Shown: one piece after another, positions 8,241 through 15,510 of the stretch
Numbering within the stretch: the stretch's first letter is position 1
Layout: every line of letters starts with the position of its first letter
The notes under the pieces: generated by a model
Told to the model about the DNA's origin: nothing
The model's input: the letters and a program-made list of their open reading frames with translations, nothing else
Databases searched by the model: none
Program-made: the position numbers and the translations under genes
IMG/VR virus record: IMGVR_UViG_3300035698_002096
Location: 1 to 24,683 of that record
Origin: a virus
DNA length: 24,683 nt
Direction: 5' to 3' (one strand)

Positions 8241-8465
8241 TTATTTCTTACTCCGTTTTTCTTTTGGCTTGTCTGTAATAATTTCTACGCATCCGTCAAC
8301 TTTGGCGTCTTTAAGACGGTCGCGCCAGTAACGGGAAAGAGGAACGCCATCTTTATCCGTGTCGATATCTAATTTATGACCCGCGGGGTGATTTTTTAAC
8401 GGTGCATTAAGTAAGATTTTTTTCTTATAGCCCGTAAAAGCTTTATTTTCATACTCGTTTATCAT
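8241..8465 (-). CDS. DUF2635 / Mu gp38-like small protein
   Basis: 74-residue protein directly before the sheath gene, the position of Mu gp38. The pattern DGVPLSRYWRDRLKDAKVDGCVEI matches the DUF2635 signature (a short peptide ending in a tyrosine-aromatic, arginine-rich, acidic motif); the C-terminus is lysine-rich. The function is unknown in the family, with a role near the tail neck assumed from synteny. It is the first gene of the tail operon after the plus-strand insertion. Its predicted promoter would start transcription almost at the ATG, and there is no nearby Shine-Dalgarno, so a leaderless mRNA is possible. Confidence 0.65.
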   Translation of the reverse strand: MINEYENKAFTGYKKKILLNAPLKNHPAGHKLDIDTDKDGVPLSRYWRDRLKDAKVDGCVEIITDKPKEKRSKK

Positions 8466-8471
8466 GCGTTA

Positions 8472-8500
8472 ATAGTAACCCCTGAACATCAATGTTTCAA
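8472..8500 (-). promoter_or_regulatory. Leftward promoter of the tail operon
   Basis: The minus strand has -35 TTGAAA (8500-8495), a 17-base spacer and -10 TACTAT (8477-8472). The -35 is embedded in CTAATTTG, an octamer repeated at two other leftward promoters in this window. The start site would be near 8465, the ATG of the DUF2635 gene. Confidence 0.5.
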
Positions 8501-8517
8501 ATTAGCAAAATAAACGC

Positions 8518-8546
8518 TTGCAATGAATTTAAAATTAAAATAAGAT
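8518..8546 (+). promoter_or_regulatory. Rightward promoter of the plus-strand insertion
   Basis: -35 TTGCAA, 17-base spacer, -10 TAAGAT. The AT-rich spacer (TTTAAAATTAAAA) and the 62-base distance from the -35 to the start codon match the promoter at 18015-18043. It lies back to back with the leftward tail promoter. Confidence 0.6.
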
Positions 8547-8579
8547 AGCTGTAGTTAAACAGAACATAAGGAACGAACA

Positions 8580-8792
8580 ATGCATAAAGTAGTAATTGAA
8601 GTTAGAAACTATAAAACAAAAGAATTGATTGAAACGAAAACCGAGGAGTTCTTTTCTATCTATAATGCCGAACGCCGTTTATTCGATGTTGAGTGCGAGA
8701 TTGTAGAACAAGAGGAATTGCGCCGCCGATACCAAGGCCATTATGATGACAATTGTCAATCGGTTGAGATTGTTAAAATGGGGGCTTTGTAG
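8580..8792 (+). CDS. Hypothetical protein, first gene of the plus-strand cassette
   Basis: 70-residue protein of unknown function. An AAGGAA Shine-Dalgarno precedes the ATG at good spacing. The sequence has an N-terminal beta pattern (HKVVIEVRNYKTKELIETKTEEFF) and a charged helix (ERRLFDVECEIVEQEELRRRYQ). I do not recognise the family. It is transcribed from its own promoter against the direction of the late genes and its stop is one base from the next start, so it heads a small operon. The position is typical of a 'moron', an accessory cassette, but no role can be read from the sequence. Confidence 0.7.
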   Translation: MHKVVIEVRNYKTKELIETKTEEFFSIYNAERRLFDVECEIVEQEELRRRYQGHYDDNCQSVEIVKMGAL

Positions 8793-8793
8793 G

Positions 8794-9063
8794 ATGATAC
8801 ATACAAAAGGGCCATGGCGTTATTGCTCAGTAATAGATCAGGTTGAGGCATTTGAAGAAAGTGGCAATAGGTCTTTGCAGGTAAAGATAAGCTGCATGGA
8901 AGTAGAAAAAGAAGCAAACGCCCGACTAATAGCCGCCGCCCCTAAAATGCTTAAGGTTTTGGATGCATTGCGAACCGAATTAATTTCGGGCTACGGAAAA
9001 GAATATTTTGACCTTGAATGGCCCGAAATTAATGAAGTAATCAATAAAGCAAGGGGCGAATAA
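8794..9063 (+). CDS. Conserved phage hypothetical protein (ANARLIAAAP motif)
   Basis: 89-residue protein from the ATG at 8794, one base after the previous stop; an in-frame ATG at 8743 lies inside the previous gene and is less likely. It carries an N-terminal KGPWR and a central EANARLIAAAPKMLKVLDAL, a combination seen in many small phage early proteins of unknown function. The second half is a charged helix. The function is not known to me. Confidence 0.7.
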   Translation: MIHTKGPWRYCSVIDQVEAFEESGNRSLQVKISCMEVEKEANARLIAAAPKMLKVLDALRTELISGYGKEYFDLEWPEINEVINKARGE

Positions 9064-9065
9064 TA

Positions 9066-9284
9066 ATGATACATAAACAAAGAGTAGGGCGGGCTTTACG
9101 CCCAATCCCTAATTACTACAAAATAAAAGCCCTAACATCCGCAAAGGATTATATCGAGCGTGGTATGGCACTATTAGAGCATGAGGGATTAGATGAAACT
9201 AACCATAGTCAAAGACGGATTGCGCTAGGGATTGAGCTTTTAAAGCAAGATATTATTGATTTGCAAACAAAAGGAATAGAATAA
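9066..9284 (+). CDS. Hypothetical protein, cassette gene 3
   Basis: 72-residue protein, mostly helical and rich in charged residues, with a basic N-terminus (HKQRVGRALRPIPNYYKIK). The start follows the previous stop by two bases, with AAGGGG upstream. Its last codons (AAAGGAATAGAATAA, encoding KGIE) contain the Shine-Dalgarno for the next gene, whose ATG follows immediately. No family recognised. Confidence 0.65.
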   Translation: MIHKQRVGRALRPIPNYYKIKALTSAKDYIERGMALLEHEGLDETNHSQRRIALGIELLKQDIIDLQTKGIE

Positions 9285-9587
9285 ATGTTTACACTAAGAA
9301 AGATTAGTATTGAGGATGGCAAACAATCAGCGCTAGAAACGGGATACACATCTACGCTGCCATATGCTATGATATTCAAGTGGGACGACCCAGATTGTAG
9401 GTATCCTATCACAAACGTGGACGAAGTGGAAGAGGGGTTTCAGATACTCCTAACTGGCGACTACCCTAGCGAATACCATCGCACGTCTAAGATCAAAGAG
9501 ATTGTTTCTAGGGAAGTCAATAAGGTTGTATTTAAAACGCAAACATCAGTCTACGAAATGACTTTTACAAACGAAGGAATAGAATAA
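9285..9587 (+). CDS. Hypothetical protein, cassette gene 4
   Basis: 100-residue protein with a beta-rich, acidic sequence (MIFKWDDPDCRYPITNVDEVEEGFQILL, KIKEIVSREVNKVVFKTQTSVYEMTF). No signal peptide or membrane segment. It begins directly after the previous stop and ends with the same EGIE-stop junction as its upstream neighbour, overlapping the next start by one base (TAATG). Not recognised; nothing in the sequence indicates an enzymatic motif. Confidence 0.65.
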   Translation: MFTLRKISIEDGKQSALETGYTSTLPYAMIFKWDDPDCRYPITNVDEVEEGFQILLTGDYPSEYHRTSKIKEIVSREVNKVVFKTQTSVYEMTFTNEGIE

Positions 9588-9835
9588 TGAGAATGAAATT
9601 TGAAAATACAACAAACGGTTATGTTGAGGAAAGTAAATGCCCTTGGTTTTGGTTACTATGCTTTGGCTGGATGTATCTAGCATATAAGGGCGCTGGAGGT
9701 ATGGCCTTTATATGGATTATCGCTTATATCTTTACATTTAGCATATCTGGTTTCATATTCCCATTCTTTGCAAAGGGGATCATTGAGAAATCGTACCAAA
9801 AGCGCGGATGGAAAGATGTGACCCATGGCAGTTAA
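9587..9835 (+). CDS. Small membrane protein with two transmembrane segments
   Basis: 82-residue inner-membrane protein. Two hydrophobic stretches are visible, about residues 19-35 (PWFWLLCFGWMYLAYKG) and 39-63 (MAFIWIIAYIFTFSISGFIFPFF), followed by a basic tail (KSYQKRGWKDV). The pattern PWFW-LFG-YLAYKG ... YPFFAK..IEK.Y..RGW resembles a small uncharacterised membrane family found in bacteria and phages. In a phage cassette with its own promoter, such a protein could alter the host envelope, for example by superinfection exclusion, but this is only a context-based guess. Confidence 0.7.
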   Translation: MRMKFENTTNGYVEESKCPWFWLLCFGWMYLAYKGAGGMAFIWIIAYIFTFSISGFIFPFFAKGIIEKSYQKRGWKDVTHGS

Positions 9836-9962
9836 TGACAACGTAAAGACAAAAATAAACAAAGGACGCCTTGAGGTGTTTATGAATAGCTTTATCCTTG
9901 TCTTTGACGAGATACATGAGGCTAATGATTTTTTAATGGATTACTATGAAAGGGATTTATAA
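9825..9962 (+). CDS. Short hypothetical protein (45 aa)
   Basis: 45-residue frame starting at the ATG inside the last codons of the membrane protein gene (11-base overlap) and ending in TAATG with the next gene. It reads as one charged amphipathic helix pair (NKGRLEVFMNSFILVFDEIHE, then FLMDYYERDL). The overlaps on both sides and continuing codon character support translation. Function unknown. Confidence 0.5.
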   Translation: MAVNDNVKTKINKGRLEVFMNSFILVFDEIHEANDFLMDYYERDL

Positions 9963-10060
9963 TGTACGACGATGAAAAGTACAACGCTTTTAAAGATGAG
10001 TTTGGTGTTTGGATTATTGAGATTAAAGAGGCACAACATCCAAATCAATCGGATCAATAG
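9962..10060 (+). CDS. Very short hypothetical protein (32 aa), last cassette gene
   Basis: 32-residue acidic peptide (MYDDEKYNAFKDEFGVWIIE...). An AGGGA Shine-Dalgarno lies in the preceding gene and the ATG overlaps its stop in TAATG. Its 3' end overlaps the convergent neck gene by 38 bases, and no terminator is visible between the two. It might be longer in relatives and truncated here by the insertion junction. Weak evidence beyond coupling. Confidence 0.4.
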   Translation: MYDDEKYNAFKDEFGVWIIEIKEAQHPNQSDQ

Positions 10061-11114
10061 TCATATCCTCGGTATCATTGCCGCCAATCGCTATAGTGTA
10101 ATCAATATCACGAAATGCGCGTGTAGCGGTTGGCAATACAGTATCATCATCGGTCAAATCCATGACTACTTGAAACTCATAGCGATAAACAAGAAAAGCT
10201 TTGTTGTACGCCGCTACTCCATGACCGTTTAAGATTGTGCGAAAGTCCGCGGTATTAGATAGCCCTGTGTCGAACTGTGTTCCGTACAAGGTGCGCATCA
10301 TTGGCAATAGCAAATCATGGCGGCATACATCTAGACTAACCTCGCCCGCTATTTGATCAGTGACAGGCGCTACAATATAACAAACAAACCCGTCGATAAT
10401 ACGCGTTCGCATTTCCTCGCCATTAGTAATCGTGCTAGTTGCATCTGAAAACGTACTTCTATCTTTAGATACCTCAGCATCTAAAGGCTCAACGAAAAGC
10501 CAAAAGTCACTTAAGTCTTGCTTTGTATATTCATCCAAGGCGCGATCAATATCAATAATACTGGCAACTCGTGGATTTAAGTAAACAGCCCCATTAATCG
10601 GCGTGTAAACCCCGTCAAGAAAATCCCCCGCTATAGTGAATGTATTCGCGCCAGTAACGGTAACGCTATAAACGCCATTAATACCGTCGATACGATCTTT
10701 CTCAAGTAAGAATTCATTGCCATTTAATGTCGGCGCAGTGTTAACGCTCATAACTTTAAAAGAACGGCGATTATCACTCGACTTTAGATCGAATACATCG
10801 TTCCATCCCGTATCAGTAAAGCCGCCCATCTCTATCTGGTTATGCTCATCCCATCCTAGGGTTAAGTCATGATCAGCGCTTGTCGTAAAAGTATAATTGA
10901 GGCCGTCTTTGGTCACAGCGCTTATGGGCGTACGAGTTTCAACGCCCGCAATCGTAACCGCGCCACCTGTGTCAAGTCCGTGCGCGGTTAAGGTGGTTAT
11001 TGTAGCCACGCCTGAACTAGCTGCAATACTTGATATTCCTATTGCATCACCGAACAAGTCAGTATAATTAGGAAGCACTGCTCTAATCTGTTTTACTACG
11101 TCGCTAATCCGCAT
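10023..11114 (-). CDS. Neck/tail terminator-like protein with inserted beta domains
   Basis: 363-residue protein after the HK97 gp10-like gene, where Mu has gp37 and other phages have a tail terminator. The N-terminus (MRISDVVKQIRAVLPNYTDLFGDAI) and C-terminus (YEFQVVMDLTDDDTVLPTATRAFRDIDYTIAIGG) look like a DUF1834/tail-terminator-type protein, but it is about twice the usual length. Residues about 27-180 form an insert with two FCCH-like beta motifs, TAHGLDTGGAVTIAG and INGVYSVTVTGANTFTIAG, which are common surface modules in phage structural proteins. The gene starts inside the end of the upstream gene. Assigning it as terminator is inference from order and ends; the insert is directly visible. 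Confidence 0.5.
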   Translation of the reverse strand: MRISDVVKQIRAVLPNYTDLFGDAIGISSIAASSGVATITTLTAHGLDTGGAVTIAGVETRTPISAVTKDGLNYTFTTSADHDLTLGWDEHNQIEMGGFTDTGWNDVFDLKSSDNRRSFKVMSVNTAPTLNGNEFLLEKDRIDGINGVYSVTVTGANTFTIAGDFLDGVYTPINGAVYLNPRVASIIDIDRALDEYTKQDLSDFWLFVEPLDAEVSKDRSTFSDATSTITNGEEMRTRIIDGFVCYIVAPVTDQIAGEVSLDVCRHDLLLPMMRTLYGTQFDTGLSNTADFRTILNGHGVAAYNKAFLVYRYEFQVVMDLTDDDTVLPTATRAFRDIDYTIAIGGNDTEDMTIDPIDLDVVPL

Positions 11115-11535
11115 TGTAAGCCCTCACCATATAGTTAATAAATGTTTGCGCGTTATTGTCAGCAACCCTTTTAACGTTGGGGCGCGGCATCATTTTAGAA
11201 GTTCCGTCTTCAAGATATTCGCCGTAATGGGCCGACTTGCCGTAGCCGAACTCAACTTGCTTGTAACCCCTAACGTTAAACGTTACGCTTCGCGCTAGGT
11301 TACCCGTTAGGTTTGCGGGCGCTTCCCCAGCGGCAGACGCGCGATGAACCCTAGACCCTACGCGATAAACCTTACCTGATTTTCGGTCAAGTTTAATATG
11401 ATTGCGTATATCAAGCTGGTTGCGACGTCCAATATTAAAAGCACCGTCGCGAATAGCCTTCTTATGCCCGCTAGTAATGTTTTCAAGACCGAAATAAACA
11501 CGCTTATTTAACGGATCACCTTTAACACGTATCAT
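11104..11535 (-). CDS. HK97 gp10-like neck/tail-completion protein
   Basis: 143-residue member of the HK97 gp10 family. The core motif is plain: basic N-terminal region, ASAAGEAPANLTGNLARSVTF, then VEFGYGKSAHYGEYLEDGTSKMMPRP. Proteins of this family sit in the neck between head-closure ring and tail. It overlaps the upstream adaptor gene by four bases (ATGA), consistent with translational coupling in the neck operon. Confidence 0.8.
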   Translation of the reverse strand: MIRVKGDPLNKRVYFGLENITSGHKKAIRDGAFNIGRRNQLDIRNHIKLDRKSGKVYRVGSRVHRASAAGEAPANLTGNLARSVTFNVRGYKQVEFGYGKSAHYGEYLEDGTSKMMPRPNVKRVADNNAQTFINYMVRAYNAD

Positions 11536-11918
11536 TGTGCGCTTTCCTTAGTATCGTCCCCGTCAATCATTGCGAATATTTCCGTATATTCTTCACGGCC
11601 CTCATAGTCATCAATACGAACAATACGATATAAAACATCTTTCCATCTTACGCGGGTTTCGTTAGTTACATCATCGCGCCAACGCACGGTAAATTTATGG
11701 CTAGGTTTTTCATCAATTGAAACACCATCAAACACGCGTGCATTAAATTCCGTCTCAACCTTGGCGAAAACCTCGGCTAATTGCGTGTATGCCTCGCTAA
11801 ACCCAACGTTAGAAAAAGAAGGGGCTTTAATGCCCCGAACTTCAAGAGATATACAATCCCTCATGTCGCCTATTGAAACCTTCCTAAGTTTACGGCGCTG
11901 TATTTGTCTAACTGGCAT
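11532..11918 (-). CDS. Head-tail adaptor / head closure protein
   Basis: 128-residue protein of the phage head-tail joining family (SPP1 gp16/HK97 gp9 type), a small beta-barrel that closes the portal channel and docks the tail. Visible features are the N-terminal GDMRDCISLEVRGIK strand, a central W-R-D core (KFTVRWRDDVTNETRVRWKD) and the closing LYRIVRIDDYEGREEYTEIFA strands, which are the family hallmarks. Gene order connector-adaptor-gp10 is standard. Confidence 0.75.
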   Translation of the reverse strand: MPVRQIQRRKLRKVSIGDMRDCISLEVRGIKAPSFSNVGFSEAYTQLAEVFAKVETEFNARVFDGVSIDEKPSHKFTVRWRDDVTNETRVRWKDVLYRIVRIDDYEGREEYTEIFAMIDGDDTKESAQ

Positions 11919-12479
11919 TTATCCATATCCAATAACTATTTTAAACGGAGCGTAAAGGTTTTTAACCTGCATAGGGGGCGATGTAGGATCGTCGCCTCTA
12001 TTCTCGTACAAGAATGAAACATGTTCAAGGATGGCGTCCTTAATAGCGCTAGGCGTTGATGTATAACCCGCGCTAAACGTTACCTTAAACGTATAAGGCA
12101 CAGTTGTATCAAGGTTAGGGGCCGTCGTGAATAAGAGCCTATTAAAGTTTGACCGCTTCTTTCTAAAAAATGAAGTATTGGCAACGTAAGAGCCATCTAC
12201 GGAAACTTCTAAGCTCGTTACTGTATCGACCGGACTTCTTTGCAGCTCAAGAAAGGGTTTAGCCTCGCTATATGAGCCGCAAAGTCCGTCAAAAAAACCA
12301 ACCCAGTCTTTTGATGTAAAATCTCTGCCTGTGTATGCTTCGCCCCATTCAGTCGCGGATGCAACCATGGAAGTGATAACCGCGTCATCTTTGGCAAAGT
12401 CAATCTTAAGGAATGCCTTTGCCTCGGACAATGAAACCGCTACATCAGGAGTGTTTTGTAATTCGTAATAGCTACCCAT
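11919..12479 (-). CDS. Head-tail connector protein (HK97 gp6-like)
   Basis: 186-residue adaptor that forms the ring under the portal. The N-terminus shows the family pattern VSLSEAKAFLKIDFAKDDAVITSMVASATEWGEAYTGRDF (four-helix core), followed by beta-rich sequence and a C-terminal helix AIKDAILEHVSFLYENRGD. The length is a little above the basic gp6 because of the beta-rich middle part. Its start overlaps the stop of the preceding small gene by one base. Confidence 0.75.
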   Translation of the reverse strand: MGSYYELQNTPDVAVSLSEAKAFLKIDFAKDDAVITSMVASATEWGEAYTGRDFTSKDWVGFFDGLCGSYSEAKPFLELQRSPVDTVTSLEVSVDGSYVANTSFFRKKRSNFNRLLFTTAPNLDTTVPYTFKVTFSAGYTSTPSAIKDAILEHVSFLYENRGDDPTSPPMQVKNLYAPFKIVIGYG

Positions 12480-12718
12480 TACTTAACCTTTTTATTAGGG
12501 CCTCTTTTTTTAGGCTTAGTCTCAACTTCAACGGATTTAGCTTCATGCTCGTCTTTAGTTTCAACTTCAACGGCGTCAAGAACGGCGACACCATCTTCAA
12601 TTAAAATAAGCGCGTGCGCATCGGAAACTTCAAGAACCTGATTGGCCTCAACCTCAATAATTCCGTCAATGCCGTGATTAAGGGCTACTTTACCAGTTTT
12701 TTTAAATTTAATATTCAT
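12479..12718 (-). CDS. Small hypothetical structural-module protein
   Basis: 79-residue protein between decoration protein and connector. A short N-terminal beta domain (MNIKFKKTGKVALNHGIDGIIEVEANQVLEVSDAHALILIEDGVAVLD) resembles the small 'L-loop' proteins often found in this slot, which read like V/I-rich, acidic barrel fragments; the rest is an acidic then strongly basic tail (PKKRGPNKKVK). It follows a terminator, so expression should be lower than for the capsid gene. Role unknown. Confidence 0.65.
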   Translation of the reverse strand: MNIKFKKTGKVALNHGIDGIIEVEANQVLEVSDAHALILIEDGVAVLDAVEVETKDEHEAKSVEVETKPKKRGPNKKVK

Positions 12719-12745
12719 TATCTATTCCTTTTTGTTATTCTTATA

Positions 12746-12779
12746 TAAAAAGAGGCGGGCCACAAAGGAGCAGCCCGCC
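12746..12779 (-). terminator. Intrinsic terminator after the capsid/decoration genes
   Basis: The minus strand folds into a 7-bp GC stem (GGCGGGC/GCCCGCC at 12779-12773 and 12760-12754, 12-base loop) followed by TCTTTTT. It lies between the decoration gene and the next leftward gene, a good place to limit the highly expressed capsid transcript and allow partial read-through into the neck genes. Confidence 0.8.
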
Positions 12780-12788
12780 AACTCGTAT

Positions 12789-13199
12789 TTATTGATTAGC
12801 TACTGGAGCATGGTTAGGCGAGAATTTAACAGCTACGCCGTCAAAAACACCACCTGAACTAGTCCCAGCCGAAACGACGCTCAAACGAACATAACGCTTC
12901 TTACCGATATAACCAACGCGTTTAGGCGTGTTATCTTCGGTTGCAGCGAATGCGATTGAACCCAACAAATCAGCAGCACCAACGGTAGCCGCGTCTGAAA
13001 GGTCATCAGCGTCACCGTGCGCAAGAACAACGGTATAAGTACCGTCAGTGATAACCGCGGACTTAAGAACAAATTCTAAGCCGTGATATCCGGCAATATC
13101 AATGATCTCGCCGTCTGTTGTTGCGTTTGTACTGATAGTAGCACTGTCAAACGCGTTAGCGACTTCACAGTTATCGTGTAGGTCAAAAAGTTTACCCAT
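12789..13199 (-). CDS. Probable head decoration/minor capsid protein
   Basis: 136-residue protein directly after the major capsid gene. It is beta-rich, Ala/Gly/Asp-rich and has no membrane segment: GEIIDIAGYHGLEFVLKSAVITDGTYTVVLAHGDADDL, then KKRYVRLSVVSAGTSSGGVFDGVAVKFSP. The pattern is common in phage proteins encoded next to the capsid gene and thought to sit on or near the capsid shell. The decoration role is inferred from position and composition. Confidence 0.6.
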   Translation of the reverse strand: MGKLFDLHDNCEVANAFDSATISTNATTDGEIIDIAGYHGLEFVLKSAVITDGTYTVVLAHGDADDLSDAATVGAADLLGSIAFAATEDNTPKRVGYIGKKRYVRLSVVSAGTSSGGVFDGVAVKFSPNHAPVANQ

Positions 13200-13214
13200 T
13201 TGTTTCTTCTCCTA

Positions 13215-14408
13215 TTAAGCTTTGATTTTAAGCGCTTTGAAAGCTTCTGAAAGAACAACCTGACCAGTATTATACTTATGGAAGCAAAGTTCAATGATAC
13301 GCTCTTTTTTGCGTGTTACTTCATCGCGAACTACAGCAAGGCCAGTACGATCAATGATCGTGTAACCGCGCATAAAGTCGCCATAAATTACAGACAAAGC
13401 ATTAGTTGCGATTGAAGGAACATCTTGCATAACAAGATAGTCTTCGCCTGCGATTTGGTTAGGCTTACCACCACCAAGACCTACATTCCATAGGTACTGA
13501 CCGTTTGAACCTTTAAGCGTACGCAAGAAAGCTAAAGTCTGGCGATTAAATCCGAATAGAGGATTATAGCCTTCTTTAAGCTCACCAGTAAGCGTAATGA
13601 TATCGTCGCCTGTGATTGTGCCTGAACTTTCTGAAGTATAAGCGCCTGCAATAACTTCTGCATTAGCAAGAACACCTTCAGGTTGTCTTACGCCGTCACC
13701 AAGTAGGAACTTATTGCCCTCTTTTTGTGCGAACGCTTCAGCAACATCACGGTTGATTTCAGCTTCAATGTCAAAGTCAGAAGACAAAAGCATATCGAAA
13801 GTGAAAGGAACATTAACAGTCAAAGCGTTAGCCGTGATAGTTTCTGAACCGTACTCGCTTGTGCTGTCTTGTGCTGCGGCAGTTTCGCCTTCATAAGTAG
13901 CTGTTAAGATGCCTGTACGTTTAGGCATTTCAAGAGTTTTCTTACCAATTGTGCGAACGCGTGCAACTTGGCGAATTGGAGAAATTTCAGTCATCAATCG
14001 GATGATTTCATTATCCATTTCAGAAGATGTTAAGTAACCGCCAGCAGTATCGCTGTCAGTACGCAAAAGCGCCTTAGCTTCCATGTCAACATGTTCCATA
14101 CCTTTAGACGCAAAGAGATTAAGAGCTTTATACTCTTCAGTTTCTTTATAGTCTACGCCATCAAAACCACCTGATTTACGGGCAATTTCAACTTCTAGGT
14201 CTTTTACTTGGTCAGCCATATCTTCACGGGCTTTACGCTCCGCTGCGATTTCGGCAACCACTTCTTGGTTTTTAGTTTCTTGCTTGGCAAGTGTGTCTTC
14301 AGCTTTCGCAGAGAAAGCCTTAAACTCAGCGGATTCAATGCCGAACTTTTCCGCTTTTTCGCGGATTTGCTCAACTAACTGAACCACTTCTTTATTTTCA
14401 TCAGACAT
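13215..14408 (-). CDS. Major capsid protein, HK97 fold
   Basis: 397-residue HK97 gp5-family capsid protein. Residues about 1-85 are charged coiled coil (QLVEQIREKAEKFGIE...), the scaffolding delta domain that the prohead protease removes. The mature part begins around the ALLRTDSDTAGGYLTSSEM segment, the typical family start, followed by the E-loop/P-domain motif ISPIRQVARVRTIGKKTLEMPK and the A-domain stretch NKFLLGDGVRQPEGVL. The C-terminus has the expected VIYGDFMRGYTIIDRTGLAVVRD motif. An AAAGGG Shine-Dalgarno precedes the ATG. No independent promoter is obvious directly upstream. Confidence 0.92.
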   Translation of the reverse strand: MSDENKEVVQLVEQIREKAEKFGIESAEFKAFSAKAEDTLAKQETKNQEVVAEIAAERKAREDMADQVKDLEVEIARKSGGFDGVDYKETEEYKALNLFASKGMEHVDMEAKALLRTDSDTAGGYLTSSEMDNEIIRLMTEISPIRQVARVRTIGKKTLEMPKRTGILTATYEGETAAAQDSTSEYGSETITANALTVNVPFTFDMLLSSDFDIEAEINRDVAEAFAQKEGNKFLLGDGVRQPEGVLANAEVIAGAYTSESSGTITGDDIITLTGELKEGYNPLFGFNRQTLAFLRTLKGSNGQYLWNVGLGGGKPNQIAGEDYLVMQDVPSIATNALSVIYGDFMRGYTIIDRTGLAVVRDEVTRKKERIIELCFHKYNTGQVVLSEAFKALKIKA

Positions 14409-14420
14409 ATTATGCCCTTT

Positions 14421-15461
14421 CTATAATGTTTTTAAAGTTTCGTTAAGTTTGGTTAAAGTGTCTTTTAATTCAGCATCCCGCTGCGACTTCTCATCAGCGT
14501 CCCGCTGATCGTCATCATTTAAAAGTGATACAAAAGCCTTAGCCTGTTTTTGACTAAAGCATACGCCGCCTTTCAGCAGTGTTTCTAATTCGCGCTCGCT
14601 TAACAGTTTAACGTTGTCTGCGCGGAATGTCCCGTTTTCTTTGTACGGGCTTTCTAAATTCATTTTAACGTAGTAATCAGCAATTGTTTTTTTAATAGCT
14701 TCATGCTCGTACTCATTAACTCCATCAATACCCTTTTGAACTAAAAAGGCAGATCGGAAAATAGCGTCTGGGATAATAGTAAGCTTGCCATCTAGGATAT
14801 CAGCAATAGGAAGTAAGCATTCTGTTACTCCATCTTTTTCTTTTGTAAATAAGTAAGCGCTATCATTAACGTCTTTTCCTTCGTGTCTTTTTTGTGCGCC
14901 GTCATGATCCCAATGCGTGCCCATCGGAGCGACAGGCAAATCCTGAATGCCAGATGATTTAAAGCCAGTAATTACGGCATCGGCGTTCATTGGGATAGTA
15001 ACTAGCGAAGTTTCAAACAATTCTGCCTTTTCAATGCTTCGAATATTACCGTTAAAGCTTTCTTTTTCAATAACGTAACCAATAGACATATCAGAAATAG
15101 ATCCAGCTTCCATTTGCGGAATAACTCGGCCTTTAACAAAATCATCGCCCTTCGGTAATATAGCTTTAACGTACAAGCCCTTTTCGTCTTCGCGCATTTC
15201 AACAAAAGAGCCAATAGGTTGATCCCAATTATGCTGCCATAAAACAGGCATCATCTTAGAAAACTCAGTACCCTTAATCGGCACGACCTTAGACGCCATC
15301 CTTCTAATCGTATCAGTAAAAGCGCCGCGTAAAACAATATCGTTCCCGCGGTCTTTATTACCGAACGTTGAAGCATAACCTTCAAACATAAAATATTTAT
15401 CAGAAATATCTTGTGTCTTAACTTCGGTTAACTCACAATTTAAAAAATGCTTTGTTTTCAT
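14421..15461 (-). CDS. Prohead protease (HK97 gp4-like) with C-terminal extension
   Basis: 346-residue maturation protease that cleaves the capsid delta domain. The N-terminal 170 residues are the catalytic domain: FEGYASTFGNKDRGNDIVLRGAF, catalytic histidine 77 in WQHNWDQPIG, and catalytic serine 126 in GSISDMSIGY. Residues about 180-290 form a second domain (THWDHDGAQKRHEGK, YLFTKE, LLPIADILDGKLTIIPDAIF) known as an extra module in some phage proteases or minor head proteins. The C-terminus is a charged coiled coil. The predicted promoter at 15482-15510 and an AGAGGA Shine-Dalgarno precede it, so the protease and capsid genes can be expressed separately from the portal operon. Confidence 0.88.
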   Translation of the reverse strand: MKTKHFLNCELTEVKTQDISDKYFMFEGYASTFGNKDRGNDIVLRGAFTDTIRRMASKVVPIKGTEFSKMMPVLWQHNWDQPIGSFVEMREDEKGLYVKAILPKGDDFVKGRVIPQMEAGSISDMSIGYVIEKESFNGNIRSIEKAELFETSLVTIPMNADAVITGFKSSGIQDLPVAPMGTHWDHDGAQKRHEGKDVNDSAYLFTKEKDGVTECLLPIADILDGKLTIIPDAIFRSAFLVQKGIDGVNEYEHEAIKKTIADYYVKMNLESPYKENGTFRADNVKLLSERELETLLKGGVCFSQKQAKAFVSLLNDDDQRDADEKSQRDAELKDTLTKLNETLKTL

Positions 15462-15481
15462 TTAATCCTCTATTCGCTTTA

Positions 15482-15510
15482 ATTGTATATTATGCGGTGT
15501 TGCTTCTCAA
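15482..15510 (-). promoter_or_regulatory. Leftward promoter of the protease/capsid genes
   Basis: The minus strand shows -35 TTGAGA (15510-15505), 17 bases, -10 TACAAT (15487-15482). The -35 is again inside CTAATTTG. A TTGCAA on the plus strand (15527-15532) completes the same island design as at 8498 and 18004, but no plus-strand gene follows here. Confidence 0.6.
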
